Assembly: GCF_021155765.1 (NCBI RefSeq)
Contig: NC_060118.1
Coordinates: forward strand, 2,852,001 to 2,916,000
Length of the DNA stretch: 64,000 bases
Direction: 5' to 3'
Source of the DNA: Diprion similis
Lineage: Eukaryota; Arthropoda; Insecta; Hymenoptera; Diprionidae
Made by a program: the position numbers and the translations under genes. Every line of letters begins with the position of its first letter. The stretch's first letter is position 1. This document shows positions 23,637-36,381 of the stretch, one piece after another. The notes below the pieces were generated by a model. That model did no database searches, had not been told where the DNA came from, and saw only the letters and a program-made list of their open reading frames with translations.

Positions 23637-25272
23637 ATATCGTGTAAGAACGAGGCAAACTCGGTCTGTCTGGGCTGAGTGTAAGTTTGCAATATGAGTC
23701 TCAAGTGAGCCCAAGACGAACATTGCAAATACCCGAGGTGAAACGACCGTTGCCTATACTAGCTCTAAATCATATTTGTTTCCTGAGAAACTATGGCGTT
23801 CTAATGACATTTACGACATGATATTTACATCATACCAAAATCCATTCATTTTCCTTTTTTCCACAATTTCACCCTGCTTCTGTCCCAAACCCACTCAATA
23901 ATTTATGGAACAATGCCACTGGAAAGAAAGACGATCAGTAAACGTCATTTACGACGTAAAATAGCACAAAATATTTTTAAAGTAACGGCTGAACTAGAAC
24001 AGGAAAATGATGATGCTAGATAATCTCGAATATTAAACTTGAATACTATTGATAATATTCCAGGTCATGAAAGAAATGACAACGATCCGGTTGTCCACTG
24101 GCCGTTACCATTTGCCTATGATTCCCACTATTGTCATTTCACTACATCTTCAACCGTCGACAAGGAAACCAGCCCTGCTCTCGAAGGTATCAGAGAGAAA
24201 ACATCGAGTTATCCTTGTCAGCACGGTGAAAATCTCAAATTTCCGCAAATGCAAGTTAGTTTTGATTCAGACGAGGAATTTTTATTGCACAGTAGTTCTG
24301 ATAGTGAATACGAGGATACTAGTAGCATTGACCATAATGATATTTCCGAGGAAGAGACCATACATAACATTTTCTGTCAATAGAAATCAATTTATTCGCG
24401 ATCTCCGAAAAATGACAATTGACAATAACTTCCATCATACAGCAATCACACGTTTATTGACCTTGATAAAGCCAGCTTTTCCTTTTTTACCGATTGATGC
24501 TCGCACGCTGTTGAAAACTCCGAGGTCCGGGAAAATGCGAATGCAAACTAAACTCAAAAGCGAAGAACTACTTTATTTTGGCATAGAGGAAGCTTTGCGA
24601 AAAGAACTCTGTAACTGCGTAACAGAAACAAATAAAATTATTGAACTAGACATTAATGTAGATGGCTTACCGATCTACAAAAACAGTAGGTCTGAACTAT
24701 GGACAATCCTAGGATACTGTCGGGCCTTCAAGGGCAGTAAACCATTTATTATTGCAGTTTACTGTGGTACAGGAAAACCTTGTCCTGTAAAAGATTACCT
24801 GAAGGAGTTCATCAGCGAAACCAATCATTTAAAAGAAGCAGGACTTACATGTAACGGCAATACTTATGGAATCAGAATTAGATGTTTTGTATGTGACGCA
24901 CCAGCATGGGCTATGCTAAAAATGATCATGGGACATACCAGTCATCATGGTTGCGAAAAATGTAAAATTTTAGGTAAAACGAGAAACCGCCGATTATTTT
25001 ATCCAACGAGATCATGTTCATACCGTGCCAGAAAAGATAGTGATTTCTCTCGATATAATCCACGACATCGAACCAAGAAATCTCACATTCAGGGTAGGTC
25101 TCCCTTATTAGATATTCCGGGATCAGGACTAGTATCGCATTTTCCGTTGGATCCTTTGCATCTGTGGTACCTTGATGTTGGCAAGCGCCTTCCCACAAAC
25201 TATTGGGTCGAAGGAGGACGTCGAACAAAATTGTCAGCCCAACAGCTACTCCTCATAGATAGCCGAATTCAA

Positions 25273-25278
25273 CAAATA
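25273..25278. repeat. hAT target site duplication, left
   Basis: CAAATA precedes the element and is repeated at 29,064-29,069. hAT elements make 8-bp duplications. Shifting the ends by one base gives ACAAATAC versus GCAAATAC, an 8-bp pair with one mismatch. Confidence 0.7.
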
Positions 25279-25886
25279 CAGGGCTGGTAGCAAGTCACTT
25301 TTTTCACTATTAGTTACTTTTTATTAAGGAAGTCACGTTTTTCAACTTTTTTGCAGAAACTATCACTTAAGTCACTATTTTGGGTCGTAATCGTATTTGG
25401 GGCTGCAAAAATTTGAATTTTCTTCTCATTTCACACGCTAACAAGAAAAATCGGTTATGTTGTATCTGTTGATAAAGAAGAAATACCGCGCGCGCCCCTT
25501 ACCGACTGGGAGCGCATCCCGGTAAACGCGCGCAACGACAATGCTAAACTCAGTTTGTGTTTAATAGCTCAACTCATCCTAACCTATTTGAAATACTAGA
25601 AGGTAAGTTTGTTGAATTTTTGTAATAAAACACTTATGAGTTTACTGAATTATGTCTTCGATGTGTGAAAAATTGTTAAAAGAATTGAATAAATACGGAA
25701 CATGATGAAACATAAATTGTAGAATTTGACACGATTATCGTAATCTAACATAACCTCTTCCTAGTTCACAATTCTGATTGACGAGTATAATTTATGACCG
25801 AGAAAATGATTTTCTAACTCCAAAATAATGTCGGCAATTATTCCATAGCTTCTGTAGAGTACATAAAAAAAAATACAACGTTGAAT

Positions 25887-28293
25887 ATGGGAAAGTGCAA
25901 ACTTCGTGACTGCTGGTTCGCTAGGGATGACACCAAAGGTCGAAAAGTATCGGAGTGGGCTAGAAAACACAACAATCAGGAAATATTCTGCACACTATGT
26001 TCCTGCACCGTCGGGGTTGGAACTAAAGGATTTCAAGCCATTGCCCAACATGCTTCTATATCGAAACACCAGCAGGAATGTCGGACAAAATTAGCAGCAA
26101 TACAACTTCACTTACATGGTTCATCTTCTGATAGTCAATCAACCGAGCGAGAAGGAAGATGTTTAAAAATGTATGACGTAAATAACAGAAGGATTTCCTC
26201 TGAGCTTATATGGGTAATGAAATGCATCGCAAGTAATTACTCAGCTGCATCCTGTGATGGAATTGCCAACGTATTTAAAGCAATGTTTCCGAATGCTGTA
26301 CCGATTGAATTTAGCTTGAGCAGAACCGAATTTCGATACTTGGTAGCAGATGCTCTGGGGCCTTATTTTCAAGAACGCCTGACAGATGACTTGAGTGGAG
26401 CATACTACACTCTAATTTATGATGAAACTACGAATGCCGGTGATAGGAAAGAACTCTAAATTTCAGCACGGTATTGGTCAAATAATTGTAATCGTGTAAT
26501 TTCGCAACACTTGCAAACCTTTTTCATTGGCCAAGCAACTGCGAAAGACATTCAAGCAAAGCTTAATGTAGCTATTGATACTGCTAATTTATCTCGTCAC
26601 AAATTACTGATGTTGGGTCGCGATGGACCTAATGTCAATAAAAAAGTTGCACGACTCATCAATGACGAAGTGATCTTTATTCGTCAGAAAGGCCTGATTG
26701 AAATGGGAACCTGCAATATTCACATTGTCCATAATACGTATTTGAAGGGATTGAATCACCTTAGAGAGGATGCTTCCGATCTAGTCCTGGCAGTTTATTA
26801 CTTCTTTAATGGATGGCCAGTTAGGTGGGATGATTTCACCGACATACAACGTAAAATAGGAATACCGAATAATCATTTCATCAAACACGTGCCCTCAAGG
26901 TGGCTTACTTTGGAGAATTCTGCTGAACGTCTACTTCAACAATGGACTGCATTGGACAAGTACTTTTTACACCACATTCCCAATGAGCAAACGACGCTCT
27001 CAGAAACAAACAATTACAAAATAATAGTAAAATTACTCAAAAGTCCCACCATGAAATCTGAATTAATGTTTGCTTGCTCCACCGTTAAAATCTTCACTCA
27101 GTTCACTGGAACTTTTCAAAGGGAAGAGCCATTAGTGCTTTGCTGAATTCAGAGATCTTGTTCAGAAATTATTCGGAAGGATATGTTATCAGGAAAAAAT
27201 CCCAAAGATGTTGAGAGATATAAATGATGATTTTTTCAAAAATACAACTAATCTGCTTTCGCTTGAAAAACTTGTATGTGGTGATCAGGTGAGTACCGAA
27301 TTACTGAAAGTCAAGGAAACGGATAAGCTATGTTTCTTGAACGATGCACGAAAATTTTATATAACAGCATGTAAGCACATTCTAGAAAAGACTCAAATTG
27401 CTAAAATACCTTTGCTGAAACATCTAAGATGCTTACATCCTGACGAAAGAACAACCGCTCATAGCTGTAGTGACATAATTATGTTCGCCAAAGCCTTACC
27501 TTTTGATGCGGAATATGATACCTTGTTGGACGAATGGAAATTATTGCAACTCGAAAATAATACTAACATTACCGAGTTTCGTGTAGATACATTTTGGCAC
27601 CAATTCTTCACCGTACAAAATTTATCAGGTAATTTGAAGTACCCTAATGTCACGAAAGTAGTAAAAGCCGCCTTATCATTGTCTCACGGTAGTGCAAACG
27701 TGGAACGAGGGTTTTCAATGTCCGGTCGGGTACTTACTGAAGATCGAGTCACTATTTCAGAAAGAACTTTAAATGCTTTTCTTACTGTTAAAGACGCTTT
27801 AAAACAATGGGATAATAAACCACATTATGTACCAATTACCAAAAAACTATTAGGCTTAGCCAGAGTAGCCTATCAACATTACCGAAGTCATTTAGAAGAA
27901 GAAAAGAAAAATAAGGACCAAAGAGAATCCCGAGAAAAAGAAGAGGCAGTAGCAAAAGCTGCAGAGGAAGAAAAAGCACGAAAACTGGAAGAAGAAAAAA
28001 AAGATATCGAAGTGCAAGAGATATTATTGAAAGAGAAGAGACTAACAATTGACGCTAAAAGTAAAGGAGCTAAGAAATTATTCGATGAAGCTAATACTAG
28101 ATTAAAGAAAGCTATTGAATCCAAAAACATGGAAGAAATTGAACTTGCACAAGCTATGCTACAGAGGGTCTCAAATATGAAAGAAGATGAAGAAATGAAA
28201 AGACGTAAGGCAGAATCAATACAAACGAGTGTAGAAAAGCGAAAGTCTTCCATGATTGCATCAGTCACAAGTAAAAAACCCAAAGTACAATAA
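25887..28293 (+). pseudogene. hAT transposase, one nonsense codon and one frameshift
   Basis: The start at ATG 25,887 (MGKCKLRDCWF) is followed by a BED-like zinc finger with CTLCSC and HASISKHQQ. YDETTNAGD and LMLGRDGPNVNKK carry DDE acidic residues. ANVERGFSMSGRVLTEDR lies in the hAT C-terminal dimerisation region near 27,695. A long Glu/Lys-rich coiled coil follows (27,890-28,220) and ends in a basic KKPKVQ that may be a nuclear localisation signal. TAA at 26,457 sits where homology continues in frame, and a frameshift lies between 27,125 and 27,146. About 800 residues in total. The extended coiled-coil tail is longer than in typical hAT transposases. Confidence 0.87.
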
Positions 28294-28960
28294 TTCTTAC
28301 ATTCTCTGTATACATGGCTGGACCTTTATTTTGCAGACAGTTTTAAGAAAAGATATTACGTATTGAGATTTAAGATTGAACTGAAAGACTAATCATTTTT
28401 GAAAAGATAATTTATATTTATATGTATAAAATAAGTTACATAGTTCCTCGTACTAATAAGAGTAAGGTAATATTAATGTGTTATTCCAAAGATTTATTTG
28501 ATATCATTACAAGTAGTCAGCAGGTTATAATTTCACGTGTGATAAGTTGGGTAAAATTATTAACAGCTTTAATAGAAAAGTACAATTGGTTTAGTTTGTG
28601 GCATAATATTATTTATTTCATACTGGTCTTTACTGTGATCTTGAATCAGATAATATCTGAGTCCTACAGTATTTTTGGTAAAAACAACCGCTTTATATTT
28701 GAATAAGTTACGTTAATCTTGATGTTTATGGTTTCCATATTTTCATGTGTCACTTGAAAATGTAATAAATTTATCTATCAGTACTATCATTCATTGGTCG
28801 TTTATTTCCTGAACACAGCGATTAGTTGAACGCTATACTGCACAACTGAAAGAAAAAAGGAACAAAAATTACTATAAAAAGATGTAAATGGAAAATAAGG
28901 ATAGTTCTGCTGAGAATTATAACAGTATAGCAACTCCTGTTGGTGTAGCTACTGTGTGAC
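28294..28960. other. 3' untranslated part of the hAT element
   Basis: AT-rich DNA between the transposase stop and the right terminal region. A short ORF at 28,422-28,706 has no recognisable content. AATAAA-type signals occur in this tract. Confidence 0.4.
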
Positions 28961-29638
28961 AATTGATTTTAACCATTCACTTTAATCACCTTTTAGTCAT
29001 TTTTTCTTGGCTAAAAATCACTTTTCTCACTTTTTTAGAGCAACTTGAGCGCTACCAGCCCTGCAAATACGATCATATATACCGAAAGATTTTGCAAGAA
29101 AACCACGTGGATTTGTGGACCTCAAGCGATGGAAAGCAACAGAATTTCGTCTCTTTCTTCTTTATACTAGTCCAATTGTAATGCATAACATTTTAGATGA
29201 CGATAAATATGAACACTTTCTACTGTTGCATTGTGCGGCAACGATTCTCTCGAGTGCTAGTCTGATTGGTTCCCATTTACATGTTACTGAGAAGATCATA
29301 CAAGATTTTGTAACACAATCAGTCCGTCTCTATGACCGTTATTTTGTTACATACAATGTGCATTCGTTGCTTCATGGATGTCGCGATGTACAACTTTACG
29401 GTACCCTTGAAAATTACAGTGCCTTTCCATTTGAAAACTTTCTATATACCATAAAACGCCGAATTCGAGCAAAGAGACTTCCGTTGGAACAGGTCGCTAA
29501 CAGGTTTGTCGAATGGAACTGCTGTGAACACGACAGTGTCACTAAAGAAAATCCAGCGGAAAAAGAAGATTATTATCCTAAAAGAATTGTTTATCCCAAT
29601 CCGAGTCAAACAAGTTATTTTGAATGTAAATCACTGTC

Positions 29639-29642
29639 ATGT
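29639..29642. repeat. SWIM-YqaJ element target site duplication, left
   Basis: ATGT precedes the left terminus and is repeated at 32,221-32,224. Collapsing the two copies returns the host transposase to the correct frame. Confidence 0.75.
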
Positions 29643-30186
29643 GAGCGAATCCACGTCACTTCACTCAAAAAAAAACCGTCAAGTCACGGATCTTTGCGCC
29701 ATTTGAAATATCCGTAGTATTATGTGAAAAAAAAATATATAATTTCAAGGATTTTGAAATTTTTTCAAAAATGGCCGAGTTCGAGCTATGTAAAGTTTTG
29801 TATATCACTGTTGCACTGCTATGTTTGAAAATTCATATCTCCGAAAAGTATACATCGGAGCGGACTGATCCTGCAATCGTGCTGTTCATAAAGGAATGCG
29901 CTTCGATAAAAAAAAATTTATTCGGAAAAAAAAAATTTCTTCCAATATTTTTTTACCGTTTCTTTTTTTGATTTCGCTGCCATTTTCGCGGGACTAACAA
30001 CAATTCATGGAGATAATTTTTTTCGGATACCTGTATCCTTCCTCTTTAATCCTGAAAAAAAAAATTGATGGAGAAGTTACTAGGGCCGGAGAAAAAAAAT
30101 GAAACGTCTCGTCTCGCGTCACCGCGCGCGCCGATCCACGTCAGCGCTACTCCCGCGAACTCGGTGTGTTGCGTATATTATATTAT
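29643..30186 (+). repeat. Left long terminal inverted repeat of the SWIM-YqaJ element
   Basis: 544 bp mirrored by 31,698-32,220. It includes homopolymer tracts that differ in length between arms and the GC-rich CGCGTCACCGCGCGCGCCGA segment at the inner end. Confidence 0.9.
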
Positions 30187-30890
30187 ACCTCTCACACACT
30201 TTCCTCCTCCGCCACACTTCTTTCTGCACGAGCGGTAGCTTTCTCCAGCAGCATATGCGATGGGGCTTTCCATCCATTATCGTCCACGTTTGACCTCAAC
30301 ATTTTTTCCTTAATCAATTTTTTTTGATACGTTGTAGTACTATATTAAAAGATGATCTGTGATTGTGAAATTTTCTTTAGCAAACGGTTTTTTTTTTAAG
30401 TAAATAAGTATATTGGTCATTGAAATTAGATTTAGAAAACTACATTTTTTATTTCGGTTTATAACAACATTAACAAATGACAGATTTTCTTCCATTGTTA
30501 AGAATGGATATAGAATGTGAAACTAATAATATATTATTGGTGGAGACTATTTCATCTTTAAGAACAAGCATGAAATTTTGAACTAATAAAACTTATAGAT
30601 GAAAAACAATTAAATAAAAAATGACTTGCACGTGATTCTCTAAAAATGTTGATGCAAGATTTTAAATTATACATGATTAAAATTTAGCATGTTTGTTTCG
30701 ATTTTTATTTATGCTAGTTTTAGTATGTATAATACTTAAAAACATCTCACATCGTTAACACAGTAATGAATATTGAGTACTGCATGTTTTGATTTGCAGC
30801 TTCTGTTTGTGTATGTATGTTTGTGTACATTTTTGCGTGTATTTTCTCGATCCTTATGTTCTCTTTCTAATAGGAACTGATTGTTTTTTA
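30187..30890. other. AT-rich part of the SWIM-YqaJ core, no ORF seen
   Basis: No reading frame with recognisable content. It ends at a TTTTTTAG acceptor-like site at 30,890, after which the coding homology begins, so upstream exons may have been lost or be too decayed to see. Confidence 0.4.
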
Positions 30891-31766
30891 GGTAAGCCTA
30901 GATCGTTTGATAAGTAGAACAAAATGTACCTGCAAGGCTGGTTTATCGGTTTGAGGTTGCAAACATGTAGCAGCGGTCTGCATTTTCATAAATAATGAAT
31001 GCTCGCAATCAAAAACTGATCAGCCGCAATGTTGGAATCGGCCTAGTCAGAGCCAAGTTGATAAATATAAAAAAGGTTGCACTATTGTTAAAATGTTTCC
31101 AGATAAGGAACAATTGATTGATTGTAACGCGACGTATACATTTAACGACGTCCAAAATGTACCGCATGAGGTGGAAAATTCTTTGTTTGGCCAATACTTG
31201 GAATATGAAACAGCTATTGAACCGCTAAGAAAAACTGCGAGAGAGGAAGAGAAAAAAAGAAAAGAACGGGCATTAATATTCTGGATCAAATTTATAGCTT
31301 ACAAGAATCGAGACGCGATGACAGGTACTACGAAATTTCGTCAGTCGATGATTTGAAGATGCGACTGAAAAAATCTACGTGCCCTCGTGAATTGCAATCG
31401 AAGTACGAAGAATATATTGTAGCAAACAGGAGTGAGTGTTTGACTATTAGCGTATTATCTGAAGGTCAATCAGATTGCTTCCAATGGTTTGAAGAAAGAG
31501 CAAAACGAATTACATGCTCCAACAAAGCTCACCGTACAAAAACGAGGCGAGAGGCATTCGAATCTTTGGCGACACAATTCAAAAAGACTAAATTTGATGG
31601 CAAAATGACAGAAGCTATGAAATATGGTCTTGAAACAGAGCCGGATGCAAGAAAGTCTTTTGAAGAGCAAACTGGATTGAAAGTCAATTTAGTAGGGTTA
31701 AATATAATATACGCAACACACCGAGTTCGCGGGAGTAGCGCTGACGTGGATCGGCGCGCGCGGTGA
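30891..31766 (+). pseudogene. SWIM zinc finger / YqaJ-like exonuclease fragment
   Basis: From 30,919 the frame reads TKCTCKAGL then, after an in-frame TGA (30,952), GCKHVAAVCIFINNEC. This is the CxC..CxH arrangement of a SWIM finger. The same frame continues through QPQCWNRPSQSQVD and FNDVQNVP. Between about 31,200 and 31,320 the readable frame shifts by one to YYEISSVDDLKMRLKK. Then come RTKTRREAFESL and MKYGLETEPDARKSFEEQTG, the E-P-x-A-R-x-x-Y/F-E hallmark of YqaJ-family nucleases. The ORF runs into the right inverted repeat and ends at 31,766, so the distal catalytic motifs are missing. Non-functional as it stands. Confidence 0.75.
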
Positions 31767-32220
31767 CGCGCGACGAGACGTTTCATTTTTTTTCTACGGC
31801 CCTAGTAACTTCTCCATCAATTTTTTTTTTTAGGATTAAAGAGGAAGGATACAGGTATCCGAAAAAAATTATCTCCATGAATTGTTGTGAGTCCCGCGGA
31901 AATGGCAGCGAAATCAAACAAAGAAACGGTAAAAAAATATTGAAAGAAATTTTTTTTCAAATAAATTTTTTTTTATCGAAGCGCATTCCTTTACGAACAG
32001 CACGATTGCAGGATCAGTCCGCTCCGATGTATACTTTCGGAGATATGAATTTTCAAACATAGCAGTGCAACAGTGATATACAAAACTTTACATAGCTCGA
32101 ACTCGGTTCAAAATCCTTGAAATTAAATTTTTTTTTCACATAATACTACGGATATTTCAAATGGCGCAAAGATCCGTGACTTGACGGTTTTTTTTTGAGT
32201 GAAGTGACGTGGATCCGCTC
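31698..32220 (-). repeat. Right long terminal inverted repeat of the SWIM-YqaJ element
   Basis: 523 bp, the inverted partner of 29,643-30,186. Confidence 0.9.
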
Positions 32221-32520
32221 ATGTAGCTGATTTATGATATCGTCTGGAACACCTGACAATGTTGTTATGGTCGGCAACAGTATTTACGTGATAAAATCAA
32301 TATTTTTCATCGATGGGCAGTATAAGTGTATTGAAAATCCCTTCCGATATTTACGTGATCTTTACAGTTATCCAATACTCTCTTCCGAATTGGGGATTCA
32401 TTTTGTCAGAGGTTTTGGACATTCCACGACATTCCTGGTTGAAAACGTATCTTTTAAATGTCTTAGGCTACCTTTCAAGGATGGCTATGGCATTTTTCCG
32501 ATACTGCATTTAACCTAACT

Positions 32521-33254
32521 AAACATAGATTTTTCAAAACTTATTATTATCTGACGTGATAAATTTACCGGGTGCGTACTATATATCAAGAGCAAAAAAT
32601 GAGAATGAACGGTATAATAAACGTAGGTATAATTAAAGTTTTATCCTTTTCAGTTTTGTTTGGATTGAGGGCTAACAATAAATTTGTATTACGAATCAAA
32701 CCGCAATCGCAAATGGCGTATAGTAGGGCTCTATCCCCGTCTGCAGTTGATACATTCCGAAACATGAAGCAATAGTAGACTTGACCTTTAAACTTATTAC
32801 GTCATTTTGCATCAACTAAGATGTCACCGTGTGAGGAATATGTCGATAAATAATACAGAACTTCTATAAGTTCAGCCTTACTATATAAATGTTGCCAGGG
32901 TGTCCTAATCTACAAATCGGAGAGTGATATTTGACCGAAATCCATGATTCATCAATATTCGTGGTGTTGGTTAACCATACCAATTTCATACTTAGTCACG
33001 TATGTTTTAACGTTATTCTAAAGGGTATTAAATTTCGCATACCCGTGGAAAAATTCGCGGTCAATGATTCACAGTTTGCTACTGTAAGTTCGTGAAAATA
33101 TATAAGAAGTTGTTTATTTCGAGTGGGATACTTCCTTTCGTTTCTCCTACCCCTATTCATGTCTAAATAAACAGGAGTTTGATCTAAATTTGAAACTGAA
33201 ACTGGAACTGACATGGAATTGTAACATCTTGCTGTCCGACAGACGCCGGAAGCA
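32521..33254. other. Spacer between the two genes of the CACTA-like element
   Basis: AT-rich, no supported ORF. It would carry the 3' end of the transposase transcript and the promoter of the accessory gene; no specific motif can be assigned. Confidence 0.4.
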
Positions 33255-34868
33255 ATGCCTTATGCCGTAGTTGAATTCTTGTCATCGCGCGACAAGAATC
33301 GCGAATGTGCGGTCGTTCCTGTTTTATGGTTGGTACATGATGCAAAAGAATGTTACTGGCCACCGGTCAAAAATGAGGATGCCTTTCAAAAACTGGTCGA
33401 GGAAGCCGCACCTTATCAGAAATCGTGGCGACTTTATCCTGTTCATCGAATTCTTTTTACACATGGTAAGCGAGAAATTCTTTAACCTATTCAGAAAAAG
33501 AATACTCAAAAAAACTTTCGCCATATTTTTCTATGAAATACTTCGTAATTCAAGAGAAAAAATGGCATGATTTTCTAGTATTATGAAAGTAGGGCGAGTA
33601 CATAACTTACTTTGCCTATTTGCATTTCAGATGACTTGACTGTTACCGAAGCACAATTGTCACATATCATAGAGAACGGAACGTCCGAGGAGGGCGGTGG
33701 AGATAATTTGATAGTGACAAAAAAGAGTGTGATGGAAAGATAAAAAGTTTCTCCTGAACTATATGAATCCTCACCGTATATACCGATCAGTCAATACCGA
33801 TATGAACAAGCCACTTACCCCAAGGACTCCGCGAATGCAATTTGTGCCACTGTCAGTTGGCGCATTCCAAGAAAAATTTCTTAGATACTTTGAACGTCTT
33901 CAAGCAACGCAGGAAGAGAACAACATAGTACTTGGTCAAATACTGAGATGCGTAGAGTCCAATAGCCAATCTGCATCAAAACCAGAAAATATGCCGAATT
34001 TTCCTCTCAAAGATATGGTGACGTTTGAGGAGCTGGATACTCTGCTACGAAACGAAGCTCACTCCACTTATCTTGTAGGTTTTCACTTCTTTATTCATTT
34101 CTATAGTATGTTTGAATGTATCTAAGGTAACAATAAACTTGAACAGGACAAATTTTGTCAATTCCGAATTAGATTCATGAAAGGTACTGCAAAAATAGAT
34201 GCATTATGATGCAGAATTATAGTTTAGTTCAAGAGCTGCGATGTCAGAAAAATTATATTATTACCGTATCGAAAAATTCCATTTCCTAATAAAGACCACT
34301 TAAAAATTGAAATAAAAATTTCCAGATACATGCAGCGAAACAAATATGTTTCACGATTCCCGCAAATGTTAGTATTAATTTCGAGTTTCTTTGACATTTC
34401 TTTTATTTAATTTATCTTACAAATTTTTAATTTTGTGTTTGCAAAAATGTTATAATTAACCCATTCTTAGTGCCAATTTATAGTGGTTTTCGTGTGGTTT
34501 TCTTTCTGTACGGTATATTAATTGTCAAAGTGGTTCCGCAGCAATGTAAAAAATTGATAGTAACTTTACTAGTGTAGACAGCGAAAGGATTCGAAGTATC
34601 ATTCACAAATGAATTTTCAGAAAAATAGGCTCGCAGCTATCGGAGGACTCACTCAACGACAAAGTGTCATGGGTATTATGCGGTTTTTGCTGACCAACGA
34701 AGTTGCCATGCGATTCAGCTGGGCTGGCCAAAATCAAAAGCGGAGCTTTAAACAAACAACCGTTATGGGAGTTATCTTTGGTAAAAAAAAATTTCTTGTA
34801 TAATGCACGATTCCAAGTGAAATCGATAATGTTTCCGGGTTAAGATGTATTAAGGGATTAAAGGTATG

Positions 34869-35516
34869 TGGGGCATTCCATGACATCTCGATCAAGATTC
34901 GAGAAGACGATGTCTCAGCTTGGTTTTATAATTTTTTGTATAAAAGTACAGAGCGAAAAACCCTTTCGCAATTCATTTCAATTTTATAATTCAGTGTAAC
35001 TGGGGTGTATTTCAAAAAAATCTAAAAAAAAAAGATGATGTAAAATCTGAGAAAATTCAAAAAAATCTCATATAATGTAACAAAAGTTTTGACGGCTATC
35101 AGAAGATGATGGATTTCATAAATTCAATAGATGAATAAGAAATGGAAAAGAAAAAAATAATCATTATTATCATATTGCAATAAAGGATAATAAATGTCTT
35201 TAGACATTTATCGGTCCATATTATGATGGCCTTTGATGTTCATTCTCATGTTAAAAGTAAAATCCAATAATAATAATTTTTAATTTGTTTCATTTTTCGC
35301 ATTCATCTTTTGAACTTATGGAATCTCCATTATTCAATAACTGTCAGAAGTTTTGTTATGTTTTATAAGATTTTCCTGAATTTTTTAAGATTTAAGAAAC
35401 TGGGTATTTTTTTTTACGTTTCGAAATTATACTACAGATACGCTGAGTCGACAGTTTGAAAAAATTACGATTGTATTCTGATTAGAATCTTGATCGAGAT
35501 ATCTTGGGATGCCCCA
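34869..35516. mobile_element. Foldback (MITE-like) element, ~650 bp
   Basis: The left end TGGGGCATTCCATGACATCT, followed by CGATCAAGATTC, mirrors the right end GAATCTTGATCGAGATATCT, followed by TGGGATGCCCCA. The centre is the palindrome AAATGTCTTTAGACATTT near 35,200. No coding frame. It lies in the last intron of the DUF4806-type gene. Confidence 0.75.
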
Positions 35517-36381
35517 TTAGTACAAACAGTGCTTCAAAAAAGGCCTCGTGAGAATTTTGGGTAGAACGCTATTTTTTTGTTTCATTTCGTGGGAGGGTCG
35601 GCCATAAGTGTGAAACTGAGTTTGTGGGTCGTTAAGGTTAGTAGAACGGCCGTTATATTGAAATTAAGGGTTAAATTCTAATCTAAGGTAGATTATTTTT
35701 TCGATTTATCTCAGTAACCGTGAGGCTAACAAAAATTTTGTATAGAGCTTTTTGTAGGTGATACAATTATCCATAACCTCTTCCTATAACTTCTTGCGCT
35801 AATATCGATAATAAAAAATTTATAAACAAAAAAAGATGAAAAACTGAGAGATAAAATACTTTGAGGCAAGATTATCAATTAATATGAAATCTGACAATAA
35901 ACATGCTTCTTATCTTTTTTATAGAGCATTTAGTCATAAACGATTTGACGAGTTCCATCTTTTTATTCGGTTTGTTTTCCTTGATTCTTACGGTTATTTA
36001 ATCCCATTCTTTGTTCTTCATTTAATCCAAACGGAATAAATTCGAGCCCCTTTCCTTTTTTATTTATTCATAAAAGTTAATGATAATAATCTTCAATTTA
36101 GAAATTTGTAAAAATGCAAAAATTATATGATAATTAAATTCTTCATTATTCTTAATTGAGAAAACAGTGTTGTCTCTTGGAAGTTTATTCGTTCTCTTTT
36201 TGGTTTGAAAAGTATTCATATTGCTCATCAATTATTGGAATTTATTATTTGACGTTCAGGTTAATTATTTCTTATTTAATTAATATGAATTAAATTTAAT
36301 TAATTTGAATTGACTTCATAATTCAAAATTGTTTCTAATTGAGAATTTTTAAATTAAATGATTTATTTGAATTCATTCAGA

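Larger units (their letters stand above)
25279..29063 (+). mobile_element. hAT DNA transposon inside the CACTA-like transposase
   Basis: Terminal inverted repeats CAGGGCTGGTAGC and GCTACCAGCCCTG bound a 3.8-kb element coding for a hAT transposase on the same strand. Subterminal AGTCAC-type motifs recur inside both ends (25,290-25,375 and 28,960-29,035). Removing the element with one duplication copy restores the host frame through SRIQQI into the WKATEF region. The promoter and untranslated DNA occupy 25,290-25,886 and 28,294-29,050. Confidence 0.93.
29643..32220 (+). mobile_element. SWIM-YqaJ transposon with ~530-bp inverted repeats
   Basis: A 2.58-kb element starts GAGCGAATCCACGTCAC and ends GTGACGTGGATCCGCTC. 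The left arm (29,643-30,186) and right arm (31,698-32,220) are inverted copies over more than 500 bp, including CCGTCAAGTCACGGATC and CTCGGTGTGTTGCGTATATT. The ~1.5-kb core holds a broken gene with SWIM zinc finger and YqaJ exonuclease similarity. YqaJ-type nucleases accompany transposases in ISL2EU/IS4EU elements, but no transposase is visible here and the 4-bp ATGT duplication does not match the 2-bp one I recall for ISL2EU. The classification is open. Confidence 0.82.
23913..32518 (+). pseudogene. CACTA-like transposase gene, split by two transposons
   Basis: Pieces at 23,913-25,278, 29,070-29,642 and 32,225-32,518 read as one protein. The N-terminus is basic (PLERKTISKRHLRRKIA) and followed by an acidic stretch (FDSDEEFLLHSSSDSEYED). 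The catalytic region has NVDGLPIYKNSRSELW (first Asp), FVCDAPAWAMLK (second Asp), a CEKC knuckle near 24,955 and WKATEFRLFLLYTSPIV (about 29,130). It also has YNVHSLLH..NYSAFPFENF (third acidic residue region, about 29,355-29,440). The C-terminal piece has SSELGIHFV. These motifs fit the Transposase_21 family. Defects: TAA at 24,021, a frameshift near 24,375, an in-frame TGA at 32,228 and the two insertions. An ORF that appears to start at 24,049 is in the wrong frame until about 24,375. Confidence 0.8.

Noticed and set aside
24049..24375. N-terminal extension of the CACTA-like transposase in the long ORF frame
   Set aside because: The alternative frame (23,913 onward) gives the basic start and acidic segment typical of this family; the long-frame text is a shadow up to about 24,375.
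31763..32062. ORF in the right arm of the SWIM-YqaJ element
   Set aside because: It is the inverted repeat read through; the left arm gives the mirror ORF.
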